In this document: one piece after another, positions 45,392 through 57,541 of the stretch
Position numbering within the stretch: the first letter of the stretch is position 1
Layout of the letters: the number at the start of each line of letters is the position of its first letter
DNA from: Phoronis australis
Lineage: Eukaryota; Phoronida; Phoronidae
DNA: 64,000 bases
NCBI GenBank assembly: GCA_002633005.1
Contig: NMRA01000609.1
Span: 117,550 to 181,549 of the forward strand
Reading direction: 5' to 3'
The notes under the pieces: model-generated
Seen by the model: the letters and a program-made list of their open reading frames with translations, nothing else
Databases searched by the model: none
What the model was told of the DNA's origin: nothing
Made by a program: the position numbers and the translations under genes

Positions 45392-45824
45392 AGGTCTAAA
45401 CATGAGTTGGGTGGAGACCTGAACCAGCTTTGGTTTTTTCGCCTAGCAGTCTTCCTCAGTTAACGAAGAGACTTTGGAAAAGTATTAGACAGAGTTTGAC
45501 AATAACACCAATATGATGACATTGTGTATAATTGAGTGCGAATACGTTTCTCTCAGAACTAATGATCCCTCTTGAACTTACAACTGTTGAAAAATGCTGT
45601 TGCCGTCATGTCATGTTGTCAGCTTGATGAACTATGGCCAATGATGAGATATGTGGGACAAGCTAATTATCGTGCACCGTAGCTGGTTGGCAGCAACGTG
45701 AAAATTCTAGAAATTGTGCAATGTGCTTGGGGACTAGCCGGAAGATAAAGAGCTTATAAGGTTAACATGGCCGCAATATAGCCAGCACTGGCGTATCATT
45801 GAAGGGACAGTAAACACGTCTTCG

Positions 45825-46630
45825 GCATGGAAAGCCAAACCGGAAAAATCCCATGACCCATATTTTCTATTCAGGAATTAAAATCTCAGGAAGAAAAAAA
45901 CAACTCAGTACCAGAATTTATCTAGCAAGGACCTATGATTTATCACGTCAGGACCGAAATTTAGCACGAGAGGGTCGAAAATTTATCACTTCAAGACAGA
46001 AAATTTATCACGTGAGAACAGAGATTTTTATGCCAGGAGACCACGTGACCATTCACTATCCGACTAGGACAATCCGCTGGGTCTCTGTAATACTCAGGCG
46101 TATTCAAGTCTATTGTGTCCAAAAGGCTAAGTGTTCCTTGGCTTCTGGTGGAAGAGACAAAAGAAATTCAATCTCATTGTCACGATAATAATAATATGAC
46201 TGTCGTTGGTGACAACGCTTAACCCGTGAATTCCTAGTACCGACGTTATCACTTTGAGGGATTGACGCTTGTGGATGGGCACGCGGTCTCCTGGAATGAA
46301 AATTTTCTGGCGTGATAAATTTCCTGTCCTGACGTATTAAGTATTCGATCCTGGCGTGTTTAATTTTGGTCCTGGAGTATTAAATTTTTGGTCCTGACAT
46401 GATAATTTATAGGTCCTGACGTGATAAATTTTGGCCTTGATTTATTTTTTTGTGGTCTTGCAGAGTAAAATTATTGTTTTCCACAGTTTTTAATTCTTAC
46501 ATAAGTGAAAGTTGTGGTTTTGAGGTATATATTTTTGGTCCTGCAGAATAAAAATGACATTCTGGCCTGTTTTTAAATCTTGCATAGAAAATGCGCGTCC
46601 TGGAATTATTTCCGCTTTGGCTTTGCACAC
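45825..46630. mobile_element. foldback-like element 2: inverted arms of about 20-bp units
   Basis: The left arm (about 45825-46060) contains GGAAAGCCAAACCGGAAAAA, then units of the type AATTTATCACGTCAGGACCG. The right arm (about 46285-46630) holds the inverse, GGTCCTGACGTGATAAATTT, in at least eight degenerate copies, and closes with ATTTCCGCTTTGGCTTTG. Next to the loop, CCAGGAGACCACGTG faces CGCGGTCTCCTGG. The loop is about 230 bp. The plus-strand frame 45853-46188 is repeat-derived. The outer limits are approximate. Confidence 0.75.
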
Positions 46631-46638
46631 TTTGGTGG

Positions 46639-46900
46639 TCAAGAAATAACTCTTGATTTAGTGCCACCTTCCGTTATTAAGTTGGTTTCAAATTGTTCCT
46701 TATCCGGATGAGGAATGATTTCCGTGCTATGGGACAGCCAGTTCAGTAGTGCTTGAGACAATGTTTGTAACCTAAAATGACAAGTCGTGACAAGCGAACT
46801 TATCGAGTCTGATCTCAAGCGAAAATCTGATGAACTGTCGTTTCTTACAACTTCAGGGCGCGCCTCTAATCCAAACAAGGAACGAGTTATTAGCAGGACT
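46639..46900. repeat. dispersed repeat, family I, copy (core 46779-46900)
   Basis: GTCGTGACAAGCGAACTTATC, GTCTGATCTCAAGCG, GATGAACTGTCG and CTAATCCAAACAAGGAACGA match parts of 30786-30860 and 61478-61600. The class and ends are unknown. Confidence 0.5.
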
Positions 46901-48959
46901 ACTCGATAAGTGTTCTGTATCAAAAACATTGTTACTAAAGACAGGTTTATAGCCCCTTTCACTTTTGACCCCGTGAAATAAAGATCCAAGATAAATCGAC
47001 CTCAACTTTTTGAAAAATGAATTAAGGGTGTTTTTAACGTTTTAAATGACCCCGCGTCGTTTTAAGGGGGTCTGAAATTAACGTGAACAACTTAGCAAAA
47101 TTACGCGGGAGAGACGAGAATGTTTAGTAGATAAGCGACACTTTAAAAATTGTTCCGGCCAGTCAGCGTGAAAAGGTTATCCCGTGTATTGTTTTACCTT
47201 TAAAGTATAGTTTCTCCGAAAAGGGGGTTTGGTCGTGGCAAGGAGGCTCAAGCTTACGTTCGGTGTGGGTTGCAGTATCGAGAGAAATTTTCACCCCTCG
47301 GTCGATAAAATTTTCGCTCCCCTCCCCCCCATTCCCTATCCTCGGTCGACACAGGGTCCTAAATAACGTGGGGGTGTCCTGTAGTTTAGTGGATTATTCG
47401 ACACTTTTCATTGCTCGAACAATCACCTTCTCACGAGTCTTTCCTCCAGATTGCGCACGCAGATCTCTCGGAGGTCAGTGACTTACGCGCATTGAACAAC
47501 CACTGGTTACGTCATACTTGCTCCACAGATGATACAGAAGCGAGCTGGATCGAAGATAAATGTTCCGTTGTTAATTTTTGGTATTGAGATACATACGACT
47601 ATTGGCTGTAATTATAAGAAAACATGTTTTACATCTACAAGGTCAATAACTTTATTAACCATATGACCTTTAACCAGTAATTTTAAATCCAATGATTGAA
47701 ATCGCACTTTGATATATGTGACGTTATTTGACTAATGCCGGTAATTCTAAATCAGGAAATGTTTAAATATGGTCAATGGTATTTACAAGCACCTAAGGAC
47801 TCGTACATCACAACATCATTTTACACGGCTGGTATCATGGTGTAAGTGTCAACCTCTCGTGAATCGAAATATAAATCAACTAACATTGAAATTAAGAGTG
47901 AATGATGTCTGCGAAGGAGTGATTAGCGAGATTAAATGTTGACAATCAACGAGATTTTATAAATCATTGTGTGTCTTAAGACAGTTGACGATTTTGAATG
48001 ACAGTGGTCGAACTTGTGTAAGTAAGTTTTAGATCACAAATCACGTGTTTTTGGTTAAGAATTACTTTTCACAACATTTTAATTCGTAAAACTGTTAGAG
48101 AGAAATTGCACCCTACTCAGTACGTTCACCACAGCTACCTAAAAATCATGATTTTGTTGCTTATGTGCTATTTTTAATGCATTAAGTCATTACTTTAATT
48201 TCAGTACTTTAGACATTGACGTTCTGTCTTGTTTTGTTTCATTTATTTTTCGTCTTTAGTGGTCTCAGGACCGCCGCCAGGTGGGACGAACCAGCTGATC
48301 TGTTTCAAGAAGAGATTTGTAACAGGAAATTTTCTTGTTTGCTAAGCAACTCGTTATAACGAGTTTGCAACGTTAAATGAATTGTCAACTCATTACAATG
48401 TTCTGTAAGCCATTATAACGGAGTTAACGTTACTGCACTCCCGTCATTGAGTAAAAACGCCCCAAAAAGCACTTCTAACAGTAAAAAGTCGAGGCAAGAT
48501 TTGTTATGGTCTCTCTCCGGTGTCATCTCCTTAGAGGTCGACTTGAAATGACCCGCCATTCTGCTCTGCTCTTTGTCTTTCTGGTACATTCTTGCAGTGA
48601 TAGATTCGTCCAGTCTTTAATGTGGTCCAGCCACATTCTACATGTACGTTGTCTACCTCTTGCTCTCACCTCTTATGGTAACTCGTCTCAATCAAAACGT
48701 CTGTTTTTAACGGAATGCGCGTACGCAGCCGCTTTTAAGATATAAATCGTTAGATGGTGCTGTTTAATCTATATTATTCGTGTTCATGCTGTACCTGCTT
48801 AGTGTTCGCTTCTGTCACATCCCTCGTGGAGGATGTTTGAATCTTTCATTTGGATGTGTGAACGTATACTCAACACTATGCCACGCTGCTCCCATGGGTT
48901 ATGTAACTTAGTTGACGTCATAACATCCGGTCATTCCGATTGGTTTGATGCTCTGCTAA
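46901..48959. other. no supported gene
   Basis: About 2 kb without a supported exon. A small palindrome, ACTCGTTATAACGAGT, lies near 48350. Confidence 0.45.
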
Positions 48960-49459
48960 GGTTACGTAAGGTCTTAGAAAAATGCTCAAACTTGGAACAT
49001 TATATCTCAGCAATGACTGACCATATTCATATGAAACTTTCAGATACTATGGTTTACGCACTGTTCTCAAATACGCTGTTTGGAGTTGTTTTAGAAATGC
49101 TCCATTACTGCAAAAGTGCCATCAAAAGGAGGACTGTCGTGAAAAATCTTTACTTTCATAAAACGAAAAAGGAAATAATTTAGAGAACTGTATCACCATT
49201 TTTTTGACATTTTATCTAGAACATTTACACCAAATGAAATGGTCATGTTGTTGACATATCATTGTTTTGTTATTAATGTGCATTTTGGTTTTGTTAAATT
49301 TTACCAAAAAGATGTGGTCACGTGACTCTCAATCAACGACAGATTGTCAAAAAGTTAATAATCAAATCCTACAGACTTTCCCTTTAATGAAATATATACA
49401 TATATATAGTTTTGCAGTTATTCGGTTAAATGCACGGCATTTTTGACTAAGGTCAAAAA
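48960..49459 (+). mobile_element. TTAA-type element, family G, copy 3
   Basis: CTAA then GGTTACGTAAGGTCTTAG at the left, and AAGGTCAAAAATTAA at the right (partly deleted). The interior GTGGTCACGTGACTC and AACGACAGATTGTCAAAAAG parallels 22150-22658. The plus-strand frame 48833-49183 runs from the flank into the element and is not a supported gene. Confidence 0.65.
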
Positions 49460-50387
49460 TTAAGCTTTTCTAATAGAACGATTTGAACAATGGTTGGAAT
49501 GTCATTTAAGGAATGTCACAGTTGCACACCTGTTACGTAGCCGCTTCTACTGAGCCATCAACTTGTCAAGGAGTATCTCATTAGTCATTTTTATCAAGAC
49601 AACTTGCTATAATCACGCATTGACGTCCTTGAGAGATTTTTCCGTCAAACACACCTACGGATCACGAATTTCTAACTTTTCCGCTTCATATCTGGACTAT
49701 TTGTTAACGACAGTCATCAAACCAATATTGACTTTTTCGCAGTAAAATTTGTGGGATATCTGCAATGGATCGTGGGTCACCGGGCAGCCAGCTAGAATGA
49801 AACTAATCAATAAAACCAAAAAACGAACACTCAAGTTTGCAGCCAACAGATGGCGAGGAACGTGTATATCCTACAATTCTCTAACCATGCAATGGCAGTC
49901 AGACGACCCACACGCAGAACAGTTTCGTTTCTTTTCTGCTAATGGTAAAGATGAGGAAAATCTAATATGTGTTTCAAAAAGTGCATTGTATTCAATACCT
50001 TAATTTCCTACATGCTGAAATCTTTGCCTTGTTTTGTATACCACCAATTGGCACAAAATCTTGACACGCCTCCAGCTGAGCATCGGCCGTACTTATTTCC
50101 TTTGCCGAAAGGCTTTCGTCGATCTACAGTTGACCAATATGACCACGGATCCCCACTAAATTTTAAAGCGTGTACGTAAACCTGGGTGCAGAGAAACTGT
50201 TCGATTTAGAGTACTTTTATAGATATAAACCTAATTTCAGCTTGTTCCTTACTGAGATAAGAAGTGGTTTTTTGGACTGGAAAGGATCGACAGTTCGTTA
50301 TTTTTTATTTTAATGAGAATATATAAATATCATATACACAAGGGTAAATACATGTGCATTATTTGAAATAAGTACAAATAATAGTAT
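49460..50387. other. no supported gene
   Basis: Plus-strand frames at 49563-50179 are short and overlap in different phases; none shows a recognised domain. Confidence 0.4.
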
Positions 50388-50392
50388 ACACA

Positions 50393-50441
<49 letters not shown>
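50388..50441. repeat. (CA)n microsatellite
   Basis: About 54 bp of CA repeats, uninterrupted from 50397 to 50440. Confidence 0.95.
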
Positions 50442-50442
<1 letters not shown>

Positions 50443-50702
50443 TTATATATTCATAATACTTATACATATTCGTATACGGTACTTCGTTGAAAACAGGACT
50501 TAACTTTTTGTTTGAAAGCTTGATACAGAGTCGCTCGTCGTGTCGAATCAAGTCTCCTTCCTTCAGGTGTGCAACTATGTAGCAAAACACCGGGAGACAA
50601 AACAAACAAACAAATCGAAACACTAGCTACATACATTTACATGTTTCACACTTATAATTACCCATCACATTCATACCGCACGGGTTGCTAAAAGTAATAT
50701 TT

Positions 50703-50968
50703 TAAAGGGACAGTGTCAGTTTTACGGCCAGAAATGCATATTTGCGCTTATTGTTGGGTGAGATAGACCTTTTGAAGTTAATTTTGACCAGAGCTTCAAA
50801 GCAGTAAATGGGTTATGCTTTTGTGATTTTATTACAAATCGCCAATTCTTGTCCTTGTCTTCCAGACATTCGCTGATATCAAAGCCAAAGACCAGCAGTT
50901 GAATACCCTTAAAATACTCTGCCATTTATCGATTGGGATTTAAATCCGTCAGCTGAGCTTTTGACTGC
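50703..50968 (+). repeat. dispersed SINE-like repeat, family D, copy 2
   Basis: It starts TTAAAGGGACAGTGTCAG and contains TTTTGACCAGAGCTTCAAAG, TTACAAATCGCCAATTC and CCAGACATTCGCTGATATC. It ends with GGGATTTAAATCCGTCAGCTG, which aligns with the tRNA-like segment of the copy at 62652. Confidence 0.7.
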
Positions 50969-51216
50969 GATCACGTGGGTTTCCAGATTAACCTCCACGC
51001 TGGGGTAGAAATATCATAGAAAACTACTTTTCTCGCCGATGAAGCTCCTTAAATTGAATTACAAAGAACTTTACTGCTGATAATTGTCCGAAGCAATGTC
51101 TGTTTCATTGTTGTGGTGAACGTGTCTTTATGTATCATTCTATAATCGGCCAATAGTAAGGCCTTGTATTAAAATTTCCCTTGCTATTCTGTCATTTGTT
51201 CCTCCCCCCCCAATGA
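50969..51216. other. no supported gene
   Basis: Short spacer between a family D copy and the LINE remnant. Confidence 0.5.
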
Positions 51217-51732
51217 GTTTATAGAAAACTAAATCTGGATTCTTCGAAAGAGTTCCAGGAGGAACAAGACGGTTGGCTATTGAAAGAGACTTTGAAATAC
51301 TTATTTTGGGGATGCGATACAGTAAATTCATTTTGGACAAAGGTTAATAACGAAATTTTAAGCAAAACAAATCCCCAGTATGTCAGCACTCTCTCCTGCA
51401 ACAATGTCATTTTTGGCTTTTTTGATAAAAATGAAAATTTTAAAAACATTGTTGGGTAACCAGTTTATTTATACCCAAAAGTTTGGATCAAAAAGATTAC
51501 TTCTATGTATTATATGAGTGAAAAGCATAGTGCTCGTAATAATTTTAATTCAGGATTTCTACAAAAAGATGGTGTAACTTTGAAACTGTTTTTCTTAGTA
51601 AAGAGGATTAGGTGTGGAGCATGCGAGTGTGTGTGTGCGCGTGACTGGTGTACTTGTCTTTTTGTGTTATTGCAGATAAAAAAAGAAAAAAGGTGGATGA
51701 CTAATTTGGAGAAAAATTGGTTTAATAATTGA
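51217..51732 (+). pseudogene. non-LTR retrotransposon (LINE) reverse transcriptase C-terminal remnant
   Basis: A single frame from 51217 to TGA at 51730-51732 is broken only by TAA at 51457-51459. It contains KETLKYLFWGCDTVNSFW, matching the ET..HLFW.C..V..FW signature of the zinc-binding tail downstream of the reverse transcriptase in many animal LINEs. Next come a NNVIFGFFD segment and, after the stop, NNFNSGFLQ and a Lys-rich end. A GTGTGTGTGCGCGTG-rich insert (about 51620-51650) disrupts the tail. No polymerase domain is left, so the copy is 5'-truncated, as is usual for LINEs. The clade is not determined and no poly(A) tail or target duplication is evident. Confidence 0.6.
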
Positions 51733-53238
51733 AATCTTGCCTATAATAGTTAAATTTACTTGAGGCTACAGATTAATCAGCCTTTCGATTTATTGATTAT
51801 TTGTGCAAAAGTAAATGTTATTCCTAGTACAGTAAATGGAGTAGATATTCAATTTATACCCCGCTGTGAAATCGTTGGAGCTACTGCCGCTATTACTCAG
51901 TCTAATTTGAGTTAGGTTTAAACCGGAATATTAGAATATTGATCTAAAAGATTCAAAACCATTTCGGGGATTTCTCTAACAAGTCATTAAAAAGAGCTGT
52001 GTTATAAGCATAATGAGCGATCTTTAAATTATCAGTTACCCGATTGCAGTACTTTAATAATCCCATTTTCCCCAGTCCTTCATCACTTGCCTGCGGCGGC
52101 AACCTGATTTTTAAGGAGACCCATTGCAAAAATGAAAATTTTATCTGATTAAGAATCTGTAATCAGGTGTCACGCAATTGCAGTTCTTCGTAAATAGCTC
52201 AAATGTTGTCAGGTGATAATTGTCTTCAAATCATAGGAGCGTATTTGTAGTAAGCCATTTTTCTTTACCAATGTTTTTGTATGTGTATCTGTTTCTCTCC
52301 AAGTTTATTTACAAGTCATAATTGTGATAGCTCATATGCGAAACAACAATCAATAATACTGGATAATGTATGACTTCAATTTGACTGCTGGAATCTGTAA
52401 TCCGACTGTTTCCACACAGTGTTGAATACAACATATTTTGTTTTTAACACTATGCATTTTGTCGATGCAACAAAATTACAAATCATAACTAATTGAATTA
52501 TTATAAAATAAATTTCCCGACGTTGCGGAGCCACCTGGCTCATTTTACTGGGGATTGATATTTGATGACTGTCTTATTTTCGCTACGATTTCGTCGTATA
52601 GTTGTTGTTTATGAACACCGGCAGAGGGCGACGTATTTTTTGCGGGAACCAGTCATTAATCCCTAGTAAAAAGAACCACGAGGCTTCGCAACGGATTTTT
52701 AATTTTTTGCATCTATTTATTCACCTAGATGTATAACAGTTTCTATCGTCTAATGATTTTTTTGTTACAAATGACTGTTCCAAATGAAATTGTTTCCTTG
52801 ATGAAATCCAATTCAAGGTCTTTCTGGTCAAGGGACCATTCATAAAATTCATCAAAAATTCGCAGTTACAGGTCAACCTAAAATATGTTCTAATATTTCT
52901 AGCTCACGATCACAAAAAGTACATGTATCAAAATAGTGAATTTTACTTTACAAAGAAATGAATTTGTAGCCAATATTCTACAAAAATACGATACTGTAAT
53001 CACTGAGTGAACTATTCCAGTTATTTTAATGTCCTTCTTCCATATGCCTGAGCGGTGACATTTTCGCAGCACCTGTCAATGGCATTTAATTTGTACCTGA
53101 AGGTCCAAAAGCCTTGACTCGCGATTTAAAGCAGTTCTTTTCTGAATTATAAATTTTGAGCGACCGTGCGCCCCCTGGTGTCACCTTGTTATTAACCCCC
53201 TATGTGTCAGTCATCAGGTGGCGAGACCGCCCCGATCT
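51733..53238. other. no supported gene
   Basis: AT-rich and free of long frames. I recognise no repeat copy. Confidence 0.5.
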
Positions 53239-53398
53239 CGGCAGAGTTCCGACAGTAATGGTAGGACCTAAGCTAGGACCTCTCTAAAATGCAAGGCTTT
53301 GCGAGATTACGCGAGATTTTGCCACGTATTTTGAATGAGAACGCGTGATTTTGGCTAGATTTTTCTAGCTGCACGACAGCTACTGAACTCCACCCCGG
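53239..53398 (+). mobile_element. palindromic MITE, family K, copy 4
   Basis: It starts CGGCAGAGTTCCGACAGTAA and GGTAGGACC, and ends CTACTGAACTCCACCCCGG. The interior AAAATGCAAGGCTTTGCGAG and AATGAGAACGCGTGATTT matches the other copies. Confidence 0.75.
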
Positions 53399-54094
53399 TG
53401 TGTGTTTGGATTAGTGCGTGTAACATGTTTGTTAGACGAAAGAGTTAAAGAAACTGCCAAAGAATACGTAACTGCTTACATACATCGTTAATGCGCAAGT
53501 GGGTTCTCCGGAAGTTTCACGAGTCACGACTGTTTAAACGTATAAATGTTGGAAACGACTGAGATTTCACCATTCATCTTTTTCTCGTCGACAACTGAGT
53601 ATTTTGAGTTTGGTGGGATCACAAACTTCAAAAGTAGGTGTAAAATATTTGGTCCTCGTTTGGTGTCATTCCGTAAGTAACGATTAATGATTCTTCTTAA
53701 TTGACCGGAAAGTTATGTGAGAAAGCTTTTTTTCTCGTACGGGCTTCTGGTTTCTAAACATAGGATTACCGTCGTATCTTTGATTGTTATCCAGTTTGTC
53801 AAAGTGATGTATGACCATGACCCATAATTACGAATGCGAAATATTGCTTGGTTCTCAATAGTTACACTCATTTTAAAAAACAAAGTCGAGGTCGCCAATT
53901 ACTGCCTAGGAGTGTCGTACTTACTGCCTGGCCTTATCACGATTGGTGAAACGGCACCACTGAATATTTGGTGGCAGTCAACCGATATCGAACGACTGTC
54001 ATTTAATTGATCTCGAACGTTTTGCACAAGTGTGGCCCAGTTGCGCCCCCTTTTACAGAGCTGAGTTCTGTACACGCAAGACACTCTCAAGAAA
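53399..54094. other. no supported gene
   Basis: Minus-strand frames at 53713-54090 lack a recognised domain. Confidence 0.45.
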
Positions 54095-54165
54095 ACTTAG
54101 TGTCATCACGCCACGTGCATTGCTTGTAATGCCATGCTGATATCTCGCGAAGATTAGGTAATTAA
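54095..54165 (-). repeat. family K fragment
   Basis: ATCACGCCACGTGCATTGCT, TGTAATGCC and GATATCTCGCGAAGATTAGG preserve the CACGTG to ATATCTCGCGAA spacing of family K in reverse orientation. Confidence 0.45.
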
Positions 54166-54810
54166 ATCGCCATGAATGCCGAAGGCATACAGGGGTTATA
54201 CTTCGTCCCCATAAAAGTTACTCATTTCAAAATACAGCAAACAAAATCAAATTAAACATGCATATGTGCACATGAAGTTATAATTAACACATATCATGAC
54301 TCTGGATACAATTTAGTCAACTTGACTTGAGCATATCCATGAAAATCTGTCGCGGTTCGCTCGACTTTCTCTCACCGAGTGTTTTTTGAGGAAGTTACGT
54401 GAAATCACGCCTGTTGACGAACAAAAAGTCCAAGGGACGCAAAACTTACAAATTTCATCTGAGATCTTCCCTTGCTGTTTTGCATGCGCCAGGTCACGCG
54501 CTTCCCTTAGACTCGCGCTAGCCTTTGCCTAACTCATGTGCCTCAGTTGAAATACTTTGTGGTTATCGCGCGCGCGCTGAAAACGTTAACAGTGGAATTC
54601 TTCGCTTAGTCACCTCAATTCTCGTACATGTAGCTATGCTTCATCAAAGATATGTGTAGAAGTAGAAAGGATCATTGAAGAAAGAAGTGCCTTTTTAAGT
54701 TTTAAATGTAGAATGTTTTGGCAAGGTGAAAACTCTTAATCGGTGAGTGGACTTCCCCCACCGCCCGATTCACGGGACGAAATTAGTACAGAAAGCGAAG
54801 GGAAGTATTT
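54166..54810. other. no supported gene
   Basis: Unique-looking DNA. Confidence 0.45.
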
Positions 54811-54878
54811 TAGCCCCTAACCAAGGAGTGTAGATTGAACTTCAACACACCTTGCTCTAACCAGTCAACCGAGGGGCT
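54811..54878 (-). repeat. tRNA-like foldback fragment
   Basis: TAGCCCCTAACCAAGGAGTG at one side and CAACCGAGGGGCTA at the other are inverted. On the minus strand TAGCCCCTCGGTTGACTGG, then TTAGAGC, resembles a tRNA acceptor and D-arm, and GGGGCTA closes an acceptor-like stem. No canonical T-arm (GGTTCGANTCC) or anticodon stem is present, so this is not a functional tRNA; it may be a tRNA-derived repeat. Confidence 0.3.
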
Positions 54879-55224
54879 ACGTATTGCCTACGCGAAGACT
54901 TACGTGATCTTGCGGCGTTTTCCGAGTTTCTTGCGGTGATCTGACGAAACACAACTCAGGGCTGTGTTCCGTAGGCCCTGGACACTCGTGAATTAAGTAA
55001 TTGGAACGAGAAGTTTTGACTTACGGAACGGAAACAATTAACTTTACTACCGCTTCATGCAACATCCCCACCTGTCTAGCCAATTTACTGCAGTGGCCGT
55101 CTCGTTGATAGGGAATGCTAAAAGGTCCTAAGCGAGATATGTGCATTTAACGGGAGTGATCTTGCCTGGTCTCGCTTTTTCACGAGATTATTGCGTTTAC
55201 GAGGCGTACTCCTGGAGTGCGTCC

Positions 55225-55335
55225 CGTAGATGCATAAACCTCGCAAAAACTCAAGACCTCGCGAGATATCGCCACGTATTACAAGCGGAGCTCGTGACCG
55301 CACTCCCTTCCTCAGTGAGATCTTTCCGTTTACGG
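55225..55335 (+). repeat. family K divergent copy
   Basis: AACTCAAGACCTCGCGAGAT, ATCGCCACGTATTACAAG and GGAGCTCGTGACC align with the family K core (AGCAAGACTTCGCGAGAT...GCCGTGTATTTTGAATGAGA). Flanks GAGTGCGTCCCG and TTTACGGAACTC are loosely inverted. Confidence 0.5.
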
Positions 55336-55494
55336 AACTCAGCCCAGGTTAGCATAAAGTCCGAAAAATGAGCCTGTCACTGGTCTCAACTGCCAGTGCA
55401 GTGCACTACTACCCGCGGACAAACAAAATGACTAGTGACTTCGTTGCTAGGTTGTGGGACATCCTGCGAGGCGGCGTTCCGTGGTCGTTATAAA

Positions 55495-55600
55495 ACTAAT
55501 GTGATCACGTGCTTCGCTCGTAATGCAGTGGCAATTGTTCTAGAAGATTCGTATGATCTTGCGATTTCGCGAGAAAACAAGTAGAAAGTGTGTAGGATAA
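55495..55600 (-). repeat. family K fragment
   Basis: GTGATCACGTGCTTCGCTCG, then TAATGC and GATCTTGCGATTTCGCG, match the reverse-orientation core of family K. A similar fragment is at 58130-58240. Confidence 0.4.
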
Positions 55601-57400
55601 GTTTTACATCAGTGCTGCATATTTACTATGACCTACCTCCAGCGGAGGAATACGCGGAGAGTGAGTTTATAAAAGTGTTGCCGTTACCTGGCGAAGACCA
55701 ATGTGAAAATATAAGTAAAACGCAATTATCTTTTAAGTGGGCCAGTCTGCGCTCTTACTGGGAGTCTTCGTTGCTAAGTTTCATCAAGGTTGCATGGCGC
55801 CATTTTTATGAACAATCATGATCCAGAATAGATTGGAGCCGTCTAATCTTTACAAGGAACTTCAATGGACGCTACATTCCTAGTTTCCTCTAATAAGGTA
55901 TCGCGCATACTCGCGAACACTCGCCTTTCACTTACGTGAGATTGCGTGGCCTTGTGAGATCTTACTTTTTGGCGACAATCTTGGGTCTACCCACCAAATC
56001 TTTGGTGCCATTTTGTCCAATTGATTTTAGTGTCATGCGGTCAATAAGATACCGGGTATATTCGAAAAAGACGACGTTCTCAAATTCTCTTTTCTGCTTT
56101 CCATTACATGTTCATTAGGCTTACGTGTCTTGAGTAAAACATTCAAACCAATATTTCACATTTCATATATCATATTCACTTTACCTTCCTCTACTATAAT
56201 TTTATAAATATTATGATTCATAGCGAAACTACGCTAGTTACATTGACTCCTGCTTGTTTTCATAAAAGCGGTCAGGTGGCGATTTGTGTGGGTTCACAAG
56301 AACAAATGATAGTGTATTTCTCCACTGCCGTTATCATACAGCTTAAATATTATTACTCTGACTAAACACACCAAGTCATAGCAAAGGACAATGCGTTGTT
56401 ATTCTTTAGTGTTTTCTCAGCAATTTCCAGCGCGCCAGTTGGCTTGTATCAGCGCCCATGAATATTTTTTTTTACCGTTTGTTTTGTTCTGGCCATCACC
56501 TCTTTCGCCTCACACAGACAGCAGCAAAGTTTTGTCAGTAGTTGTAAATCTTCACTAAGCTATCATAAATGAGCGCTGCTTTAGTAATTAATGGCTTCCT
56601 TATCAAGCCTAGAGTGGTACTCATTAGTTATGGCTTGTCTTCCAATGTTCACGATCTATGATTAAATGGACAGTTTTCGCGTGTATAAATAGAACTTTTC
56701 AATTGCACTTAAGTGTGTACATTCGGATTCCATTATAACTCTCGATTATGCTTGAAACATTCTGGGCGTATTGACGACAACCTGTCCCTTACTACTGGCT
56801 ACAAAGGGGTAATGTTTATTCTTTGTCTCGAATATGAACGGCACAGAAGCTCAATGACAGTATTGACTGATAAAGGATATCGGACACCATTACTTTCATT
56901 GATAATATAATAATCGATAAGGCACGTTGACAAAACAGTTGAGCTGAAAACGTCGCTATGTAACCTATTAATTTTAGGGACTTCTTCTGGTGTCAACCTT
57001 TGTTCTGGGCGATTTTTGTTGATTTACGTTGAACAACTTTGTATTTCAATCGAAGTTCTGTCTACAAGTTATAGCGAAGTGACATGTAGAGTGCGCCTTA
57101 TATTTCTTCGGCTAATAATGTTTACCACTTGTAGCAGCTCCATTACGACCCGTTAAGGGACACCGCTGTTTCATTGCGTTTCCGTCATCTCTTCATGCGT
57201 GCTCTGAATTAAAAGGTAAGGGTTAAATGCTTGATACACGTTTTATTAATATAAAACTTGTGGGCATACGTGTGTGTGAGTGGGTGTATATAGCCGTGCG
57301 CACGTGCGTGTGCACTACTGTGCGCGCATATTCGGTAGCAATGGTGCCCGGGTTTCCTTTCCACATAGAAAAGTCAATCAGCAGTGCGATCGCTAGTTAT
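55601..57400. other. no supported gene
   Basis: The plus-strand frame 55588-55821 reads partly protein-like (PPAEEYAESEFIKVLPLPG), but it starts inside a repeat fragment and has no recognised domain. Confidence 0.35.
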
Positions 57401-57541
57401 CTTTATTATCATCATCATCATCGTCGTCGCCATCATCCTCATCGTCATCATCGTCATCATCACTATTATTGTTATCATGTTTAATATTACCGCCATGATT
57501 GTTATTGTTATCATTATCGTTACCATCGTTGTTATTATTTT
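57401..57541. repeat. degenerate trinucleotide (ATC/GTC/ATT) microsatellite
   Basis: Runs of TCATCATCATCGTCGTCGCC pass into TTATTGTTATCATTATCGTT. All frames across it give low-complexity His, Ile/Val or Met runs and are not genes. Confidence 0.9.

Noticed and set aside
54811-54878. tRNA gene on the minus strand
   Set aside because: The acceptor-like and D-arm-like parts are present, but there is no anticodon stem of normal size and no T-arm or B-box.
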